Assembly: GCA_027924585.1 (NCBI GenBank)
Contig: BSBM01000068.1
Coordinates: forward strand, 10,812,001-10,876,000
Source: Larix kaempferi
Taxonomy: Eukaryota; Streptophyta; Pinopsida; Pinales; Pinaceae
Length of the DNA stretch: 64,000 nucleotides
Direction: 5' to 3'
A model generated the notes under the pieces. The model saw only the letters and a list, made by a program, of their open reading frames with translations. It was not told the origin of the DNA and searched no databases. The position numbers were made by a program, and so were the translations under genes. Below are positions 43,401 to 55,089 of the stretch, piece by piece. Positions within the stretch are counted from its first letter, which is position 1. Each line of letters starts with the position of its first letter.

Positions 43401-44300
43401 CAAATAGTACTTTACAATACTTTGGTAGAGTTCTCTTGCCCAAAATCTCCATGAGAAATGAGGAGCCAAGCACCTCATTATATACAAAAACTAGCCACCT
43501 AAAACCCTAATTCAAATTTTCCTTGAGAGAGACAAATGGCACTTTGAGAAAATCAAATTCCAATCACAAACTCCAAAAATTTCAAGCTTGGAGTGATATC
43601 TACCCATAAACTCAAGTTTGGAGGTGATGTGGATGGGGAGGTGGCCTCCACCTTGGAAAGGCACCCCCCATCCTTCATTGTTAACTCCACCATCCCAATA
43701 GCAAGCCTCCACATCACAAAAATGTCAAGCTAAATGAGAGGGAAAATTTCTTCATAAAGATGTTCTGACAGTGCTCCGATACTTGACTAAAATGACTGGG
43801 AGTTGATTGCAATCATCATAAGTGCTCAGTGCCATGTCATTTTGACTATTTGTTTATTTAATTTGGCCTTTTTTGGAGAGATTTAAATTATCTCCAATTT
43901 ATTATTTTCTAAATATTTTAATTAATATTTCTCATTTTTTGATTTTTTGAGAAAATATTAATTATGAGGCCAAATAATTTTCCAAAACTTAGGGTAAGTT
44001 GGCCCGGGGATCATGAATGATTTTTGGCATAAGGTTCAATACTTCAATCACTGAAAACGGATCCTGGAAGACTGACATATTACAAATTGAAAATTTTCCA
44101 TTTAAACTATGGAAAAATTTATTTAAAAAATTAAAAATAATTAAAAACCCAAAATCGGAGGACCCAGTAAATTTTTTTCGAAAATTTTTCTAAGGGTTCG
44201 AGTGACTTAATACATGACCATAGTCTATTCTAACAGTGTCTAGTAGGCTTATATACATTTGTTGGGCTCTAATAACCCCCCACGGCTCAAATTTTCAAAA
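40441..44300. other. Possible old LTR-type sequence, no coding homology
   Basis: Mixed-composition stretch with no recognisable gag or pol. Minus-strand TATATAATG near 43475-43483 and the texture (long, moderately GC, untranslatable) are compatible with the LTR or leader of a decayed element, but no paired LTR, primer site or target duplication was found. Confidence 0.3.
41434..41600. repeat. Two-copy 100-bp imperfect direct repeat
   Basis: CTCTCCGATAGAGAGTGCTC at 41434 recurs with one change at 41534, followed in both by CTTGACTT and later TTCAAGAG. Only parts of the 100-bp spacing are conserved. Confidence 0.7.
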
Positions 44301-46700
44301 TCAAGCATTCCAGCTTTGGAGGAAGCGGGAGAAAACCTCATCGATTATAGCTTGGCTATAGGCAAAGTATAATTGAGAAGGGAAAAAACTCTCTGGAATA
44401 CCTTAGTTGCTTAACCAAGTCATAGGGGACTAAGCCACTCAAAAATCCTACTAGCACACTTTATTACAAACCCTGTGGGGCCATGGTCATATCGACTGAA
44501 AATAAAAATTGACTAGCCAAAATTGGCTAATTAGTGTCATCTGAAACCCTGATACTCTAGAAGTGAACAGTGATGTGTTACATCACCGACGGCTCAATGG
44601 AGTTTCATCTATTTGTACAAAATAGGTGATAACAAGCTCCAACCCTCAAAAGAAAAAGATATCTTATCATCAACAAGAGCTGATGTGAGATTGACATATT
44701 CTTCGAGTCTTCATTTTTTTATGGCACTCCCCAGGTGCTACAAAATAGTAGCTACGCCACTGATGGGAGGCATTGATGGAAATGTAGATGGATGAAAATA
44801 TTTGATGTCTTACATTGAGCAACCATGATCATTGGATACAACATGCACCTTAACACTCTTAGACTAATTTCTCTCAATTCCATGCAAGAAGACACATGCC
44901 AAAATACTCACCAATGTAACATTAAGAACTAGAAAATGAATTGCATGGAAAAAAGAAAACCGTGAGAATTGTCATATGTTCAATAGGTAAACTGTCATAT
45001 CTAAAATTAGGTTGTTTTTCTCTCGGTTTGAAACAACTCACTGCAAAGATATTGCAGAGAGACAATCAACATAGCAAGGGAAGCTTATCTTTAATGAATT
45101 TAAATTGATCTCCTTTGGATTAATTTTCAATGCAGAAAGATCAAAACATATAAATATATATCACCCAGACAGGTAATAGTGTAGGAATGGAAATACCATT
45201 TTTGTTTTTATATATACACACACAAAAACACCATAGAAGAAACTAAACTAACATTTACAAATTTTCTATTTTATGACATAGTGCTTTACTGTTTGAAACT
45301 TTGATGTACCTCCTTGTTGGCTTATCATCCTCATATGCACATGCATGCTTTGTCCTTGGGTTTGCAAGCATTTCTAAAATACATTCTGTTAAGTTTTGGC
45401 AAATTCTTAACTTGGGATACATCCATTTGAATGTTAAAAAATATACTCTTGCAGCTCAGAAGGCGATGGATACCTATTAAGAAACACTATTTGGAGTAGC
45501 ATGTGGAAAGAGAGGTAAGAATTTTGTGCTTGGATGTCAGATTTTTTAAAGATGATGAATCGTAAGCATTTCCATTCAGAAGATCTAGAATATGCATATG
45601 CTTTGCAAGTGTAGTAACATGGAATCAATGGTGGATAACTAGTAGAAGAATTTATCTTACTCACACTAGCATTTTCTTCATATTGTGCACAAACTCGTGA
45701 GACCTACAAGGAATAAAATAATAGAATTATACAATGAGTAAACCGTTTGACCAACATTGAAACAAAGTTTACATGTTCTTGTTATTTGGATTATAGGATT
45801 AAGTGGTCTTAAAACCTTAGTTATACCTTCATAAAACAAGAATGCTAAACTATAGCAGTTTATCACTTCAATCCACCTTTTCCATCTTGAAATTGCTCCC
45901 AACTCTTAATTTTCTTTATGTACAAACTATCAATTGCATGGTCTCGTATGCTCGCCAAAATATATACAAAGATAGGCTATGCTTGTAATACAAAAAAATC
46001 CTAAGAGTTGCTGTAGAGATGCAATGATCAAAGGTGCATTTGAAGGAAACTAACCTAAATTCTTCCAAGTTCCTGCAAAAAAGGTCATTTCTTTGGTTAA
46101 ACTAGAGAAATTTTGAATGGTCTGTTCAGATGATTATTGTCAAGTGACCATTACAATATGTTAAGAAGAAAAAAATAGGCATTTATGTAACAAAATCTAA
46201 AAATAAATCAAATGCATCTTGAGCACAACTAAGTGTGATATCCTATCCCCATTTGGAGTCAACCCTTGAACAAGATAATGTTATTGTGTTACTAACACAA
46301 GGTGAAACCAATGACCAAAAAAAGAACTGTTCACTATTGATTCCCTTGGAATGGTTTTGGATGCCCTTCTTATGGCCCCTATTTTTTTATAAGTAAAAAA
46401 AAACAAGGGGGCATCCGAAATAGTTAAAAATCCAAGTTTGAGCCACATAAATTAATCAACATTTTGTGTGCTTATCAAGATTTGTCTCTTTACCTTTCTC
46501 CATGAGGCCAATGCTTCCTGCATTTAAAACCCTAATAAAAAAAATAGGGATTTTCTCCAAATTTGGCCAAACAATGTTGAAAAAAGTGCCAAAAGAATCC
46601 AGATGCCTTCATCTCCATGATGGCATTCTCTGTGTCTTCTCCTGCAAAAAAAAAATGACCTAATTTTCCTTGGTTTCAATCTTAGCAAGCTACATCCAAC
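44301..46700. other. Non-coding stretch, nothing recognised
   Basis: No open frame longer than about 75 codons on either strand and no family recognised. Confidence 0.45.
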
Positions 46701-46966
46701 TGTTTATACATCAAATTAAATATCGTATTAGATATGTGTGGCTATCGATCTCATGTTTATTCAATTCAAGATCCCATTTAAATCTATTAAAATACAATGG
46801 CATATCTCCAGTCGGATCCATCATCAGCAACGATGTTTATACATCAAAGTAAATATCGTATTAGATATGTGTGGCTATCGATCTCATGTTTATTCAATTC
46901 AAGATCCCATTTAAATCTATTAAAATACAATGGCATATCTCCAATCAGATCCATCATCAGCAATGA
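46701..46966. repeat. 133-bp tandem duplication
   Basis: Two adjacent copies (46701-46833, 46834-46966), each beginning TGTTTATACATCAAA, with only a few mismatches. Confidence 0.92.
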
Positions 46967-47600
46967 TGGTGCTGTAACTGCTTGACTCAGGATTGCACCA
47001 TCCCCTCATTTGGTGGAGCTAACAGGACCTATTTCCCAAAATACCCATGCATATTAGAAGAAATCCATCACTAGGGATAAGTATTACCATGGAGCGATTG
47101 AACCATTCCTTTCAAGCCCTCTATCACCTTATATCCTCGTTCCATACCTACAATAATGAGATCGAGTCGGGCCTTTATGCTTTTTTACAAAACATTGACA
47201 ATGAGGGGCATTTTGTTTTGATCTATGTAGTTGAAAGGATACAATAATAATTTGGACCTATCAAGTAGTTATATCAAACATCATAGTATTATATATAATA
47301 AATATAATTTATTAATAATTTTATTCATGTGACTAATTATTTAGTTGTATTTTTTATACGATGACTAAAATAGTAATTTTATTTACTCATTTTGAGTTAT
47401 GTTGCTCTATTTTATTCATTTTTAGCTTAAAAACAATCACGTGACTAACGTTTTTATTCATGTAGTTACTTATATTACTTTTTCTACTAGTGTTTCTAGA
47501 TTCTGGAGCACTTTGTCGATGGAGGAAAATTTAGAATAGTGGTTGAATCATCCTTAGAAATTTAAAGACCTACAGTTAGAGGGGTGTTAATGTCCATGGT
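46967..47600. other. Non-coding spacer
   Basis: AT-rich, nothing recognised before the gypsy remnant. Confidence 0.45.
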
Positions 47601-49460
47601 AGAGGAAGAAGGCCACACGCAAATGTGACCATTGATCAAGAAACATTCAAGGAATGTTTTTAGAACATGAGAACTCCGAAGAATGAGTTGGATACTGTGA
47701 AGGAATCCCAAAAGAGTGGATTCACTACTGAAACCCTTGACCATAGCGATGAAGAGGTTGTGGAAGGAGAAGCTAGTGAGGAAGTGAAAGAAGAGAGAAA
47801 AGAAAAATTGCTCAAAGTTTTGTTAGAGATGATTCAATATGTAAGTGAATACCTATTCAAGGAGCCTCAACCCCAAAGAGTTGATAGACTGGATTAGAGA
47901 AATGGAGAAATACTTTGATATGGAGCATATTGAAGACCTAAAAGGGTGAAAGTGACTTGTTTGAAGCTGAAAGGTCATGCCTCATTGTGGTAAGACAATG
48001 TATAGGCTAGCTAAGTGAAGAGGGGAAACAATAAAATAAAATCTTGGGATAGAATGGTTTCCAAGTTGAAGGAAAATTTCCTTCCCACTGACTACATCAT
48101 TACCTTACTTAGAAATTTGCAAAACTTGAGAAAAAAGGAGCCGATTGTTCAAGAATTCGTAAAATAATTCTATAAATTATCTATAAGGTTGGGATGGAAA
48201 TATGAGGGTGAAGAAGCTATGACTAGATATGTGAATGGAATGAAATATGCCATTTGGAATGAATTAAACCTATCTAGGTTGAGAACAATCAAAGAGGCTT
48301 GCCAATTGGCCTTGAAAGTAGAAGAGAAACTAATTGGAAAGAGCTCTAGATATAGAGGAAAGGTTGTTGTCAGGTGTGGAAGAAAACTTATCTCCACTAA
48401 GGGACAAACTAGTGAAGAAAACAAAGAATAAAACATTTAATTTTGGAGAGATGAGCCTACTACAAGAAACCCTATACTAGAATATAGAAGGGGTGGTGCT
48501 AACCAGAGAGGTAGAGGATATTTTTCAAAACAATTTACTTTTGGAGGAAGAGGTGTAGAGAAACCAAGTGTAGTCTGCAACAAGTGCCAAGAAGTCAGCC
48601 ATAAGGCATATGCATACCCTAAAAACCTGCATATACTAGGTCAAAAAGATATGAAAGGTTGAGGGACTGATCGAACTAAAGATAAGATTAGTTTCTTCAG
48701 GGAATTGTATATTCTGTATTTTCTTCAAAATTGGAGGAAGATGTTGTTCCATGATAGTCGACAGATGTAGTACCAAGAATCTATTGTAGACTAAAGTCAT
48801 TAAAAAATTGGTTCTGAAGTGTCGATCATAGCCAAATCTATATAGAGTGTGATGGCTACGGAATGGACATCATGTCATACTGTCATGGCAATGTTTCATC
48901 AAATTTAATTTTTCCAATTATTATGATAGTGTGTTATGTGATGTGGTACCCATGGATGCATGTCATATGTTGTTGGGTCCAGACCATGGAATTATGACAG
49001 GAACATGATTTATGATGGCCATAAAAACGTTGTTTCAATGGTAAATGACAGTAAGAAAACCAGAACGATTCCCTTCTAAGAGGATAGGAGTAACAAGGGA
49101 AGTGAAAATAACTATTGGGAGAAATTAATCTTGTTGTGCTCGGCTAAAGAAATCCTGAAGGAGGAAAAGAAGCAAAAATATTGCTTGGCATTCATTCATA
49201 AGGGACAAAGTGTGGAATTCCCAAGGGAAAGAATCCAAACTAAATTCGAAGGATGCTAACTAATTTCAAGGAGAGATTGGTCAATAAGAAGTCATTGGGA
49301 TTACCATTGATGAGGAGTATATCCCTCCAGATCAACTTGATTCTAGGGTCAAGTCTTCCAAATAAGGAATTGCATAGGATGACGCCGACGGAGAATGTTG
49401 AATTGAACTGACAGGTCCAGGAATTGTTGGACGAAGGGTTGATAAGAATTGTATTTGAAT
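47600..49460 (+). pseudogene. Ty3/gypsy gag-protease-RT remnant
   Basis: Plus strand, heavily broken. Gag: EMEKYFDMEHIEDLKG and LKLKGHASLWWDN-like (47890-47995), then a long piece 48189-48431 (YVNGMKYAIWNELNLSRLRTIKEACQLALKVEEKL) typical of plant gypsy gag. A knuckle-like CNKCQEVSHKAYAYP (about 48577) has lost its last Cys. Protease-like sequence around 48750-49000 (MIVDRCSTKN; ACHMLLG) follows. Just before 49460 the N-terminus of RT appears (MTPTENVELN, QVQELLDEGLIR). RT proper, RNase H and integrase are missing. Many stops and frameshifts. No LTR found. Confidence 0.8.
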
Positions 49461-50799
49461 ATATATGATTTATTATTAGGTTTAGAATTTCAAATATAAT
49501 CTCAAGGAATTGAAAAACAAACCCTAACCCAAAAATTCAAACAATTGCATAACTTCATCCCATAAGAAAAAAGAAAGCATATATATATATATAATGAAAC
49601 TAAAAACAAGAAATAGATCATAAACAATATATTGAGAATATTTCTCATGTCACAATATATATAATGAAACTAAAAACAAGAAATAGATCATAAACAATAT
49701 ATTGAGAATATTTCTCATGTCACAATCCTTGAGAACTCAATTGTTGTGGGGACTAACAATAACATATGGACAAGCACTACTTGGTTCAAAAGGAAAATGG
49801 TGTGACTCTATATGGATGGATGATGCATCAAGGATCCCTACAATAGATTTAGGATTGAAATCCCTTGTTTATTGGTTTTTACATGATATTGACCTCATAT
49901 CTTTGATCTAGAAAAATTTCACCTCGTGATTACTCCCAATGCAATGTACAAGAAGAGAATTTCAATGAGAAAATTTAATCTTTTTTTTTAATATCCCATA
50001 TTAATGTTTTTTTAGCAATCTGCCTCTCTCAAATTTTATATCTAAATTGTGTAGGAAGGTCATCACCCTATAGCTAAGAGGGTGGTGTAATGACAAACCG
50101 TGGAACTTGTCAGTGAATATATATGTGATCACGAGGATATACAAGCATTACCCTAATCCACCACATGTATAGAGGATATATAAGCATTACTCTAGTCCAC
50201 CATATGTATAGAAAACCTATAGAGGAAGAATCACTACATGATATGGATCCAAATCCTGATCATATTTTTTTCAATTCACCATGGTCCTTCTCACATGTTC
50301 TTCCTAACAAACTATAATTATAGACGGACATTGATTTTTTAATTATTTTTCATAATATTTTATTTTATGAGCCAACATTGATTTTTTTTAAATACTTTCC
50401 ATAATTTTTTATTTTATGAACCAACATGAATTTTTTAAATTATTTTGTTAGGAATGAACGTTACAACATCTCCGCCATACCGGGCTGTAGAGCACCTCGC
50501 TCCTCTGGGTCCAAGCAAGTGCCCGAGCAATGACGACAATTTGAAGGAAGAATGACAATCAATATAATTCAATGTTCTTGCAAATTGTATGTTTTGAGAT
50601 GTGCCATCGGACGTATAACACATTAATACAATCATTACACCCAAAGACAATTAAAATTCAAATATCAACAACTTTATTTGTTTTTTACATGATTAATTAA
50701 AAATTTTAGAAAATTAAGTAAAAATTAATAAAAAATTAAATTTTAGAAAATCATTAATACATAACATTTAAATTTTATCCATCAATGCTCATATGTTTA
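49461..50799. other. Non-coding stretch with short repeats
   Basis: AT-rich. Holds an (AT)n run at about 49580-49594 and the 70-bp duplication listed separately. No gene recognised. Confidence 0.45.
49585..49727. repeat. 70-bp tandem duplication
   Basis: Two near-identical adjacent copies of a unit containing TAAAAACAAGAAATAGATCA (49601 and 49671, period 70). Confidence 0.9.
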
Positions 50800-51122
50800 C
50801 AATGTACGAGTGCACCAATAATAAACCTTAGCTATAACATCCAACCACCTAGTTGTTTTTAACTATAATGAACATTAGTTATCACTTTTGTCAAACAATC
50901 CGCACTAATGACAAAGGTTTTCATGAAAAAAATCCAAATCTTGTAATACTAAAAGCCTCTACAAAAACCTATACTAGAAAATGTTTTCATTGGAGTAAAT
51001 ATCCTTAATTTTGAACCCCAATTGTTGAGGATAAACTTTCATAAAGTCAATGTCAATTTCAAAAATGTAATTTGGTAATAAAAGTCCATCTTTAAACACC
51101 ATTTAGCACCTAAATGATTTTT
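50800..51122. repeat. Local duplication, copy 1
   Basis: About 320 bp (ACAATGTACGAGTGCACC...CACCTAAATGATTTTT) that recurs at 51640-51968 in the same orientation. The LINE-like fragment 51122-51590 lies exactly between the two copies. Confidence 0.88.
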
Positions 51123-51590
51123 GTGGGAGTTTTTCATTGTTGTTCCAGGTTTTGAGGGTAATTTCCATATCTAAAACTTAAAAGTGGGAATCCTTAGAGT
51201 GATATGTTTTGAATCCACACTAGGTCTAAAAACCCTTGCTACTATGTTTTTTATAGTATTTTATTTCTCTGTTTTTTGTATTAATTTGGGTTTGGTGATT
51301 TTTCTTGGGAGCCCACATGGCAGCCAAAAGCCATGTGGCTAAGCCTCCCTTTGGATTTACCTCTCCCAAAAGCCATGTGGCTAAGCCTCCCTTTAGATTT
51401 ACGTCTCCCAAAAACCACGTGGCTAAGCCTCCCTTTGGATTTACGTCTCCCAAAAGCCATGTTGCACTTGGTCCAATGTTAGATTGGGGTACTTTTCAGG
51501 ACAAGAATATTAATCCATTTATACCTTTGGTGGATTCCAAGACTATTTCGAACTTTGAAGAAAATGCTTTTCAATCTGTGTATAAAGTAC
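51122..51590 (+). mobile_element. LINE-like 5' fragment with 42-bp coding repeats
   Basis: Same 5' sequence as 55097 onward (GTGGGAGTTTTTCATTGTTG). Then comes an open frame from 51305 with three 42-bp units encoding KSHVAKPPFGFTSP-type 14-residue repeats, followed by ALGPMLDWGTFQDKNINPFIPLVDSK. It ends at about 51585 before the DUF4283-like part. A truncated relative of the longer copy at 55090-56490. Confidence 0.7.
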
Positions 51591-51639
51591 GAGTACACCA
51601 TATGCTTCAATGCTCATATGCTTACAATGCTCATATATT

Positions 51640-51968
51640 TACAATGTACTAGTGCACCAATAATAAACCTTCGCTATAGCATCCAACCACCTAATTTTTT
51701 TTAACTATAATGAACATTAGTTATGACTTTTGTCAAACAATCTGTACTAGTAACAAAGGTTTTCATAAAAAAAAAAAAAAAAATCTTGTAATACTAAAAG
51801 TCTCTACAAAAACCTATACTAGAAAATGTTTTCGTTGAAGCAAATATCCTTAATTTTGAACCCCAATGGTTGAGGATAAACTTTCATAAAATCAATATCA
51901 ATTTCAAAAATGTAATTTGGTAATAAAAGTCTATCTTTAAACACCATTTAACACCTAAATGATTTTTT
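51640..51968. repeat. Local duplication, copy 2
   Basis: Matches 50800-51122 throughout, with a 16-A run (about 51767-51782) in place of mixed sequence. Preceded at 51590-51640 by partial, reshuffled copies of the unit's start (GCTCATATGCTTACAATG). Confidence 0.88.
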
Positions 51969-52466
51969 TAACGTAAAGTTATAAATATATGTTAAATTAT
52001 CACGCTTCACAACACTACACTACACTAGTGCAATGCAATTATTACACCAAATCAACAAACCACCATGATTGAGTCATGTCACTTACATTAAAAACAACAT
52101 CCCAACCGATGCAAAATTCAAGAATATAAAAAAATATAGATTATGCATTTATCGTAATGAAAGCCAACCATTCATCAAAAAGACTTTGACAAGTTTTAAT
52201 TTCAATAAGACTTAGACTTAGAGAGTTCATTTCATCTTCTTATAACTAGACGTAGAAGACCTGCTTATTGTTTCTTTATCAATAAATGACTCAGAAGACC
52301 TGCATTTCGAAAAGAGTCGGAAGACCTGTACTTACATAAATGACTCAGAAGACCTGCATTTCGAAAAGACTCAGAAGACCTGTACGTACATAAATGACTT
52401 AGAAGAGCTGCATTTTCTATATTTTGGTATTTGGTGATTTCAAAGGTACAGAAGATGAACTTCATT
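51969..52466. other. 3' flank of the coiled-coil gene
   Basis: Non-coding AT-rich sequence. The last 180 bp hold a 54-bp tandem repeat. No clear polyadenylation signal was identified on the minus strand. Confidence 0.5.
52284..52445 (-). repeat. 54-bp tandem repeat just downstream of the coiled-coil gene
   Basis: Three copies with landmark AAATGACTCAGAAGA at 52284, 52338 and 52392 (third slightly changed). In one minus-strand frame, different from the upstream gene's, they read as 18-residue units (AGLLSHLCKYRSSDSFRN). Confidence 0.9.
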
Positions 52467-54659
52467 CTAGAAATTTTCATCCAAAGCCTCCTCTGTTTGG
52501 ATTCGGTGTAAATCATTTGATATTTCATTCATATCTCCTCTGATGTTCTTCAATTCAACATATGCTGAATTTTCTGCTGCCAACTCTGTCTGCAACTCCA
52601 GTGACTGACCCTCTAGCTCCAACACTTTATGATAATTCTGCAAACATTTTTCTGATATTTCTTGAGACATCTTGGTTGTCTCATCAAGACTCTTAGATAG
52701 CAAACTTTTCTCGCTCCTAAGAGAAGCGATCTCTCGTTGCAATGACTCAATTATATTTCCCTGTTCTTCTATTTCATTCAATAATTCCCTGTGTTTCTCC
52801 TCCAACTCTCTATATTCCTTGACACCCTCTACATGAAGTGAATATGGGTGTTGATTGACAGCTTGATTCACCTGTCTCCGCAGGCGTTTAATTTCATTTT
52901 CCATTGTTTTTTTTTCTGTACTCATAGCTTCTAACCTTTCTGCATTGCTTGCAGACATAGCCTTCAGCATCTGACTCCCCTCTTCCAAGCAAACCAGTTT
53001 AGCATTATGTATTCTCAACTGGTCCTTCAAAGACAACACTTCAGTACTCAGATCTTCATTTATATGACTCTGTAACTTTTTTTCTCTAGACATCAACTGA
53101 AGCTTAGCTTGCAGCTCTGCAAGAGTATCTTCAGAATTTATCTTTTCAGCATCCCACACATGTCGGTCTAGCTCCGATTTTTGTACTGATTCCTGAGTCC
53201 TTTCCCTGGTTTCAGTCAATTCGGATTCCAACTCATTCTCTTCAGCTCTACATTGAAGTAAAAGCTCAGACATCTCTTCAACTTGTTTCTCGCTCCTAAG
53301 AGAAGCGATCTCTCGTTGCAATGGCTCAGTTATATTTCCCTGCTCTTCTTTTTCATTCAATAATTCCCTGTGTTTCTCCTCCAAGTCTCTATATTTCTTG
53401 ACACCCTCTGCATGAAGTGAATATGGGTGTTGATTGACAGCTTGATTCACCTGTCTCCGCAGGCGTTTAATTTCATTTTCCATTGTTTCTTTTTGTGTAC
53501 TCATAGCTTCTAACCTTTCTGCATTGCTTGCAGACATAGCCTTCAGCATCTGACTGCCCTCTTCCATGCAAACCAGTTTAGCATTATGTATCTTCAACTG
53601 GTCCTTCAAAGACAACACTTCAGTACTCAGATCTTCATTTATATGACTCTGTAACTTTTTTTCTCTAGCCATCAACTGAAGCTTAGCTTGCAGCTCTGCA
53701 AGAGTATCTTCAGAATTTCTCTTTTCAGCATCCCACACATGTCGGTCTAGCTCCGATTTTTGTACTAATTCCTGAGTCCTTTCCCTGGTTTCAGTCAATT
53801 CGGATTCCAACTCATTCTTTTCAGCTCTACATTGAAGTAAAAGCTCAGACATCTCTTCAACTTGTTTCTCAAATCTGCACAATGAAGACATTAAGTTTTC
53901 CTTATCAGCATTCCATGCTTGCTCTGCAATTTGGCTTCCTTTAGTGATCTCGTCCTTTGCTGCTGATAAAAGCTCATCTTTTTCTAATTCCCAAGCTTTA
54001 CGTCTTGCATTTGATTCTGCAGATATCAGCTGAATTTGATTTTTCAGGTGCAAAACACTAGCTTCTAACTTATTTTTATCAGAAATCACTGCTGTGCACT
54101 CATTTTCTTTCACCTGAATTTCTTGCTCAGCTTCCTGTAATCGAGTCCTCACTTTAGAAATAGCAGCTTCATGTTCCTGCTCTTTCTTTGCAAGTTCTTC
54201 GCTCAATTCTCTCAGCTTATCTTTTTCCAAATCCCAGGCTTTAAGTCTTGCGTCTGATTCTGTAGATATCACCTGAATTTGATCTTTCAGTTGCAAAACA
54301 GTAGCTTCTTTCACGTAAACTTGATACTTAGCTTCCTGCAATTGAGTATCCGCTTTTGAAATAGCAGCTTCGTGTTCCTCTTCTTTCTTTGCAACTTCTT
54401 TTCTCAATTCTCTCTCAGCTTCCTTCAACTCCTCCTTCATTTTCTTTTCAACCCGAATTTGTTCAAGCAGAATTTGATTGAGCTCCCTCAACCTCAACTT
54501 CGATATATTATCATCTTGGACCTCTGCACTAGCGTGCGTTGTATTATCACCTTTGACCTCTGGACTAGCGTGCGCTGTATTATCACCTTTAACCTCTGGA
54601 GCGTGCGCGGAGTTAAGATTTATTTGTTTCCGCTTGCCCTTCTTGTTATTCCCTGCCAT
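52467..54659 (-). CDS. Single-exon coiled-coil protein, 730 aa, with internal tandem duplication
   Basis: Uninterrupted minus-strand frame. The true start is the ATG at 54659-54657, in a good plant context (AAGATGGCA); the frame extends four codons further upstream, but only through a GTG. Residues 1-50 have a basic KKGKRKQ and three short repeats (EVKGDNTxHAS). From about residue 55 to the end it is almost continuous Glu/Lys/Leu heptad-like coiled coil. Two blocks near residues 90-225 repeat each other (EHEAAISK, AWDLEKD/AWELEKD). Residues about 264-457 and 457-650 are a 193-residue tandem duplication with 14 differences. No signal peptide or transmembrane segment. No family recognised; long coiled coils of this kind include cytoskeleton- or membrane-tethering and CIP1-like proteins, but that is only a loose analogy. 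It is the only intact host-like gene in the window. Confidence 0.8.
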   Translation of the reverse strand: MAGNNKKGKRKQINLNSAHAPEVKGDNTAHASPEVKGDNTTHASAEVQDDNISKLRLRELNQILLEQIRVEKKMKEELKEAERELRKEVAKKEEEHEAAISKADTQLQEAKYQVYVKEATVLQLKDQIQVISTESDARLKAWDLEKDKLRELSEELAKKEQEHEAAISKVRTRLQEAEQEIQVKENECTAVISDKNKLEASVLHLKNQIQLISAESNARRKAWELEKDELLSAAKDEITKGSQIAEQAWNADKENLMSSLCRFEKQVEEMSELLLQCRAEKNELESELTETRERTQELVQKSELDRHVWDAEKRNSEDTLAELQAKLQLMAREKKLQSHINEDLSTEVLSLKDQLKIHNAKLVCMEEGSQMLKAMSASNAERLEAMSTQKETMENEIKRLRRQVNQAVNQHPYSLHAEGVKKYRDLEEKHRELLNEKEEQGNITEPLQREIASLRSEKQVEEMSELLLQCRAEENELESELTETRERTQESVQKSELDRHVWDAEKINSEDTLAELQAKLQLMSREKKLQSHINEDLSTEVLSLKDQLRIHNAKLVCLEEGSQMLKAMSASNAERLEAMSTEKKTMENEIKRLRRQVNQAVNQHPYSLHVEGVKEYRELEEKHRELLNEIEEQGNIIESLQREIASLRSEKSLLSKSLDETTKMSQEISEKCLQNYHKVLELEGQSLELQTELAAENSAYVELKNIRGDMNEISNDLHRIQTEEALDENF
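52711..53868 (-). repeat. 579-bp in-frame tandem duplication within the coiled-coil gene
   Basis: Units 52711-53289 and 53290-53868 align without gaps. By hand count about 17 of 579 bases differ (about 97% identity), of which about 14 change the amino acid. Confidence 0.93.
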
Positions 54660-55089
54660 CTTCTTCACTAGCGAGATTTCGATTTGATTTCAAACTCACA
54701 GATTTTATTTCCTATCAGACTTCAAACTCACAGATTCTATTTCCTATTTCCTATCAGACAGATCTATATCAAACCATATACAATATTCAATCTGACTTCA
54801 AAGTCACGTATTCAATTTGCAAACACGGACAAAAATACAGTTAAACCGTCTCCAAATATGCACTATCAATGGTCTCGCTCTCTGTTGATCTTCAATGGTT
54901 TTTAGTGATTTCGTAAATAGGGAGGAGACGAGGAAACGCCTTCAACTGTAGCACTCTTCCCGAACATATGTCATGGAATTCTACCACGTATTAAAACTAG
55001 TCAAATGTTTAAATACATAAGGTAAGAGAAATTAATAATTATTATAATTATAATAATATGTTTGTTTGCGTGTCTGCTTAGTTGTGGTG
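54660..55089. other. Upstream region of the coiled-coil gene
   Basis: AT-rich with a short direct repeat (CTTCAAACTCACAGATT around 54688-54740). It should contain the 5' UTR and promoter on the minus strand, but no convincing TATA box is visible. The LINE copy begins at about 55097 in the opposite direction. Confidence 0.4.

Noticed and set aside
45434-46080. Possible multi-exon host gene fragment on the minus strand
   Set aside because: Short frames of 60-76 codons with no recognisable motif and no consistent splice pattern.
54657-54671. Coiled-coil gene starting four codons earlier, at 54668
   Set aside because: That codon is GTG, not ATG. The ATG at 54659 has a good context and is taken as the start.
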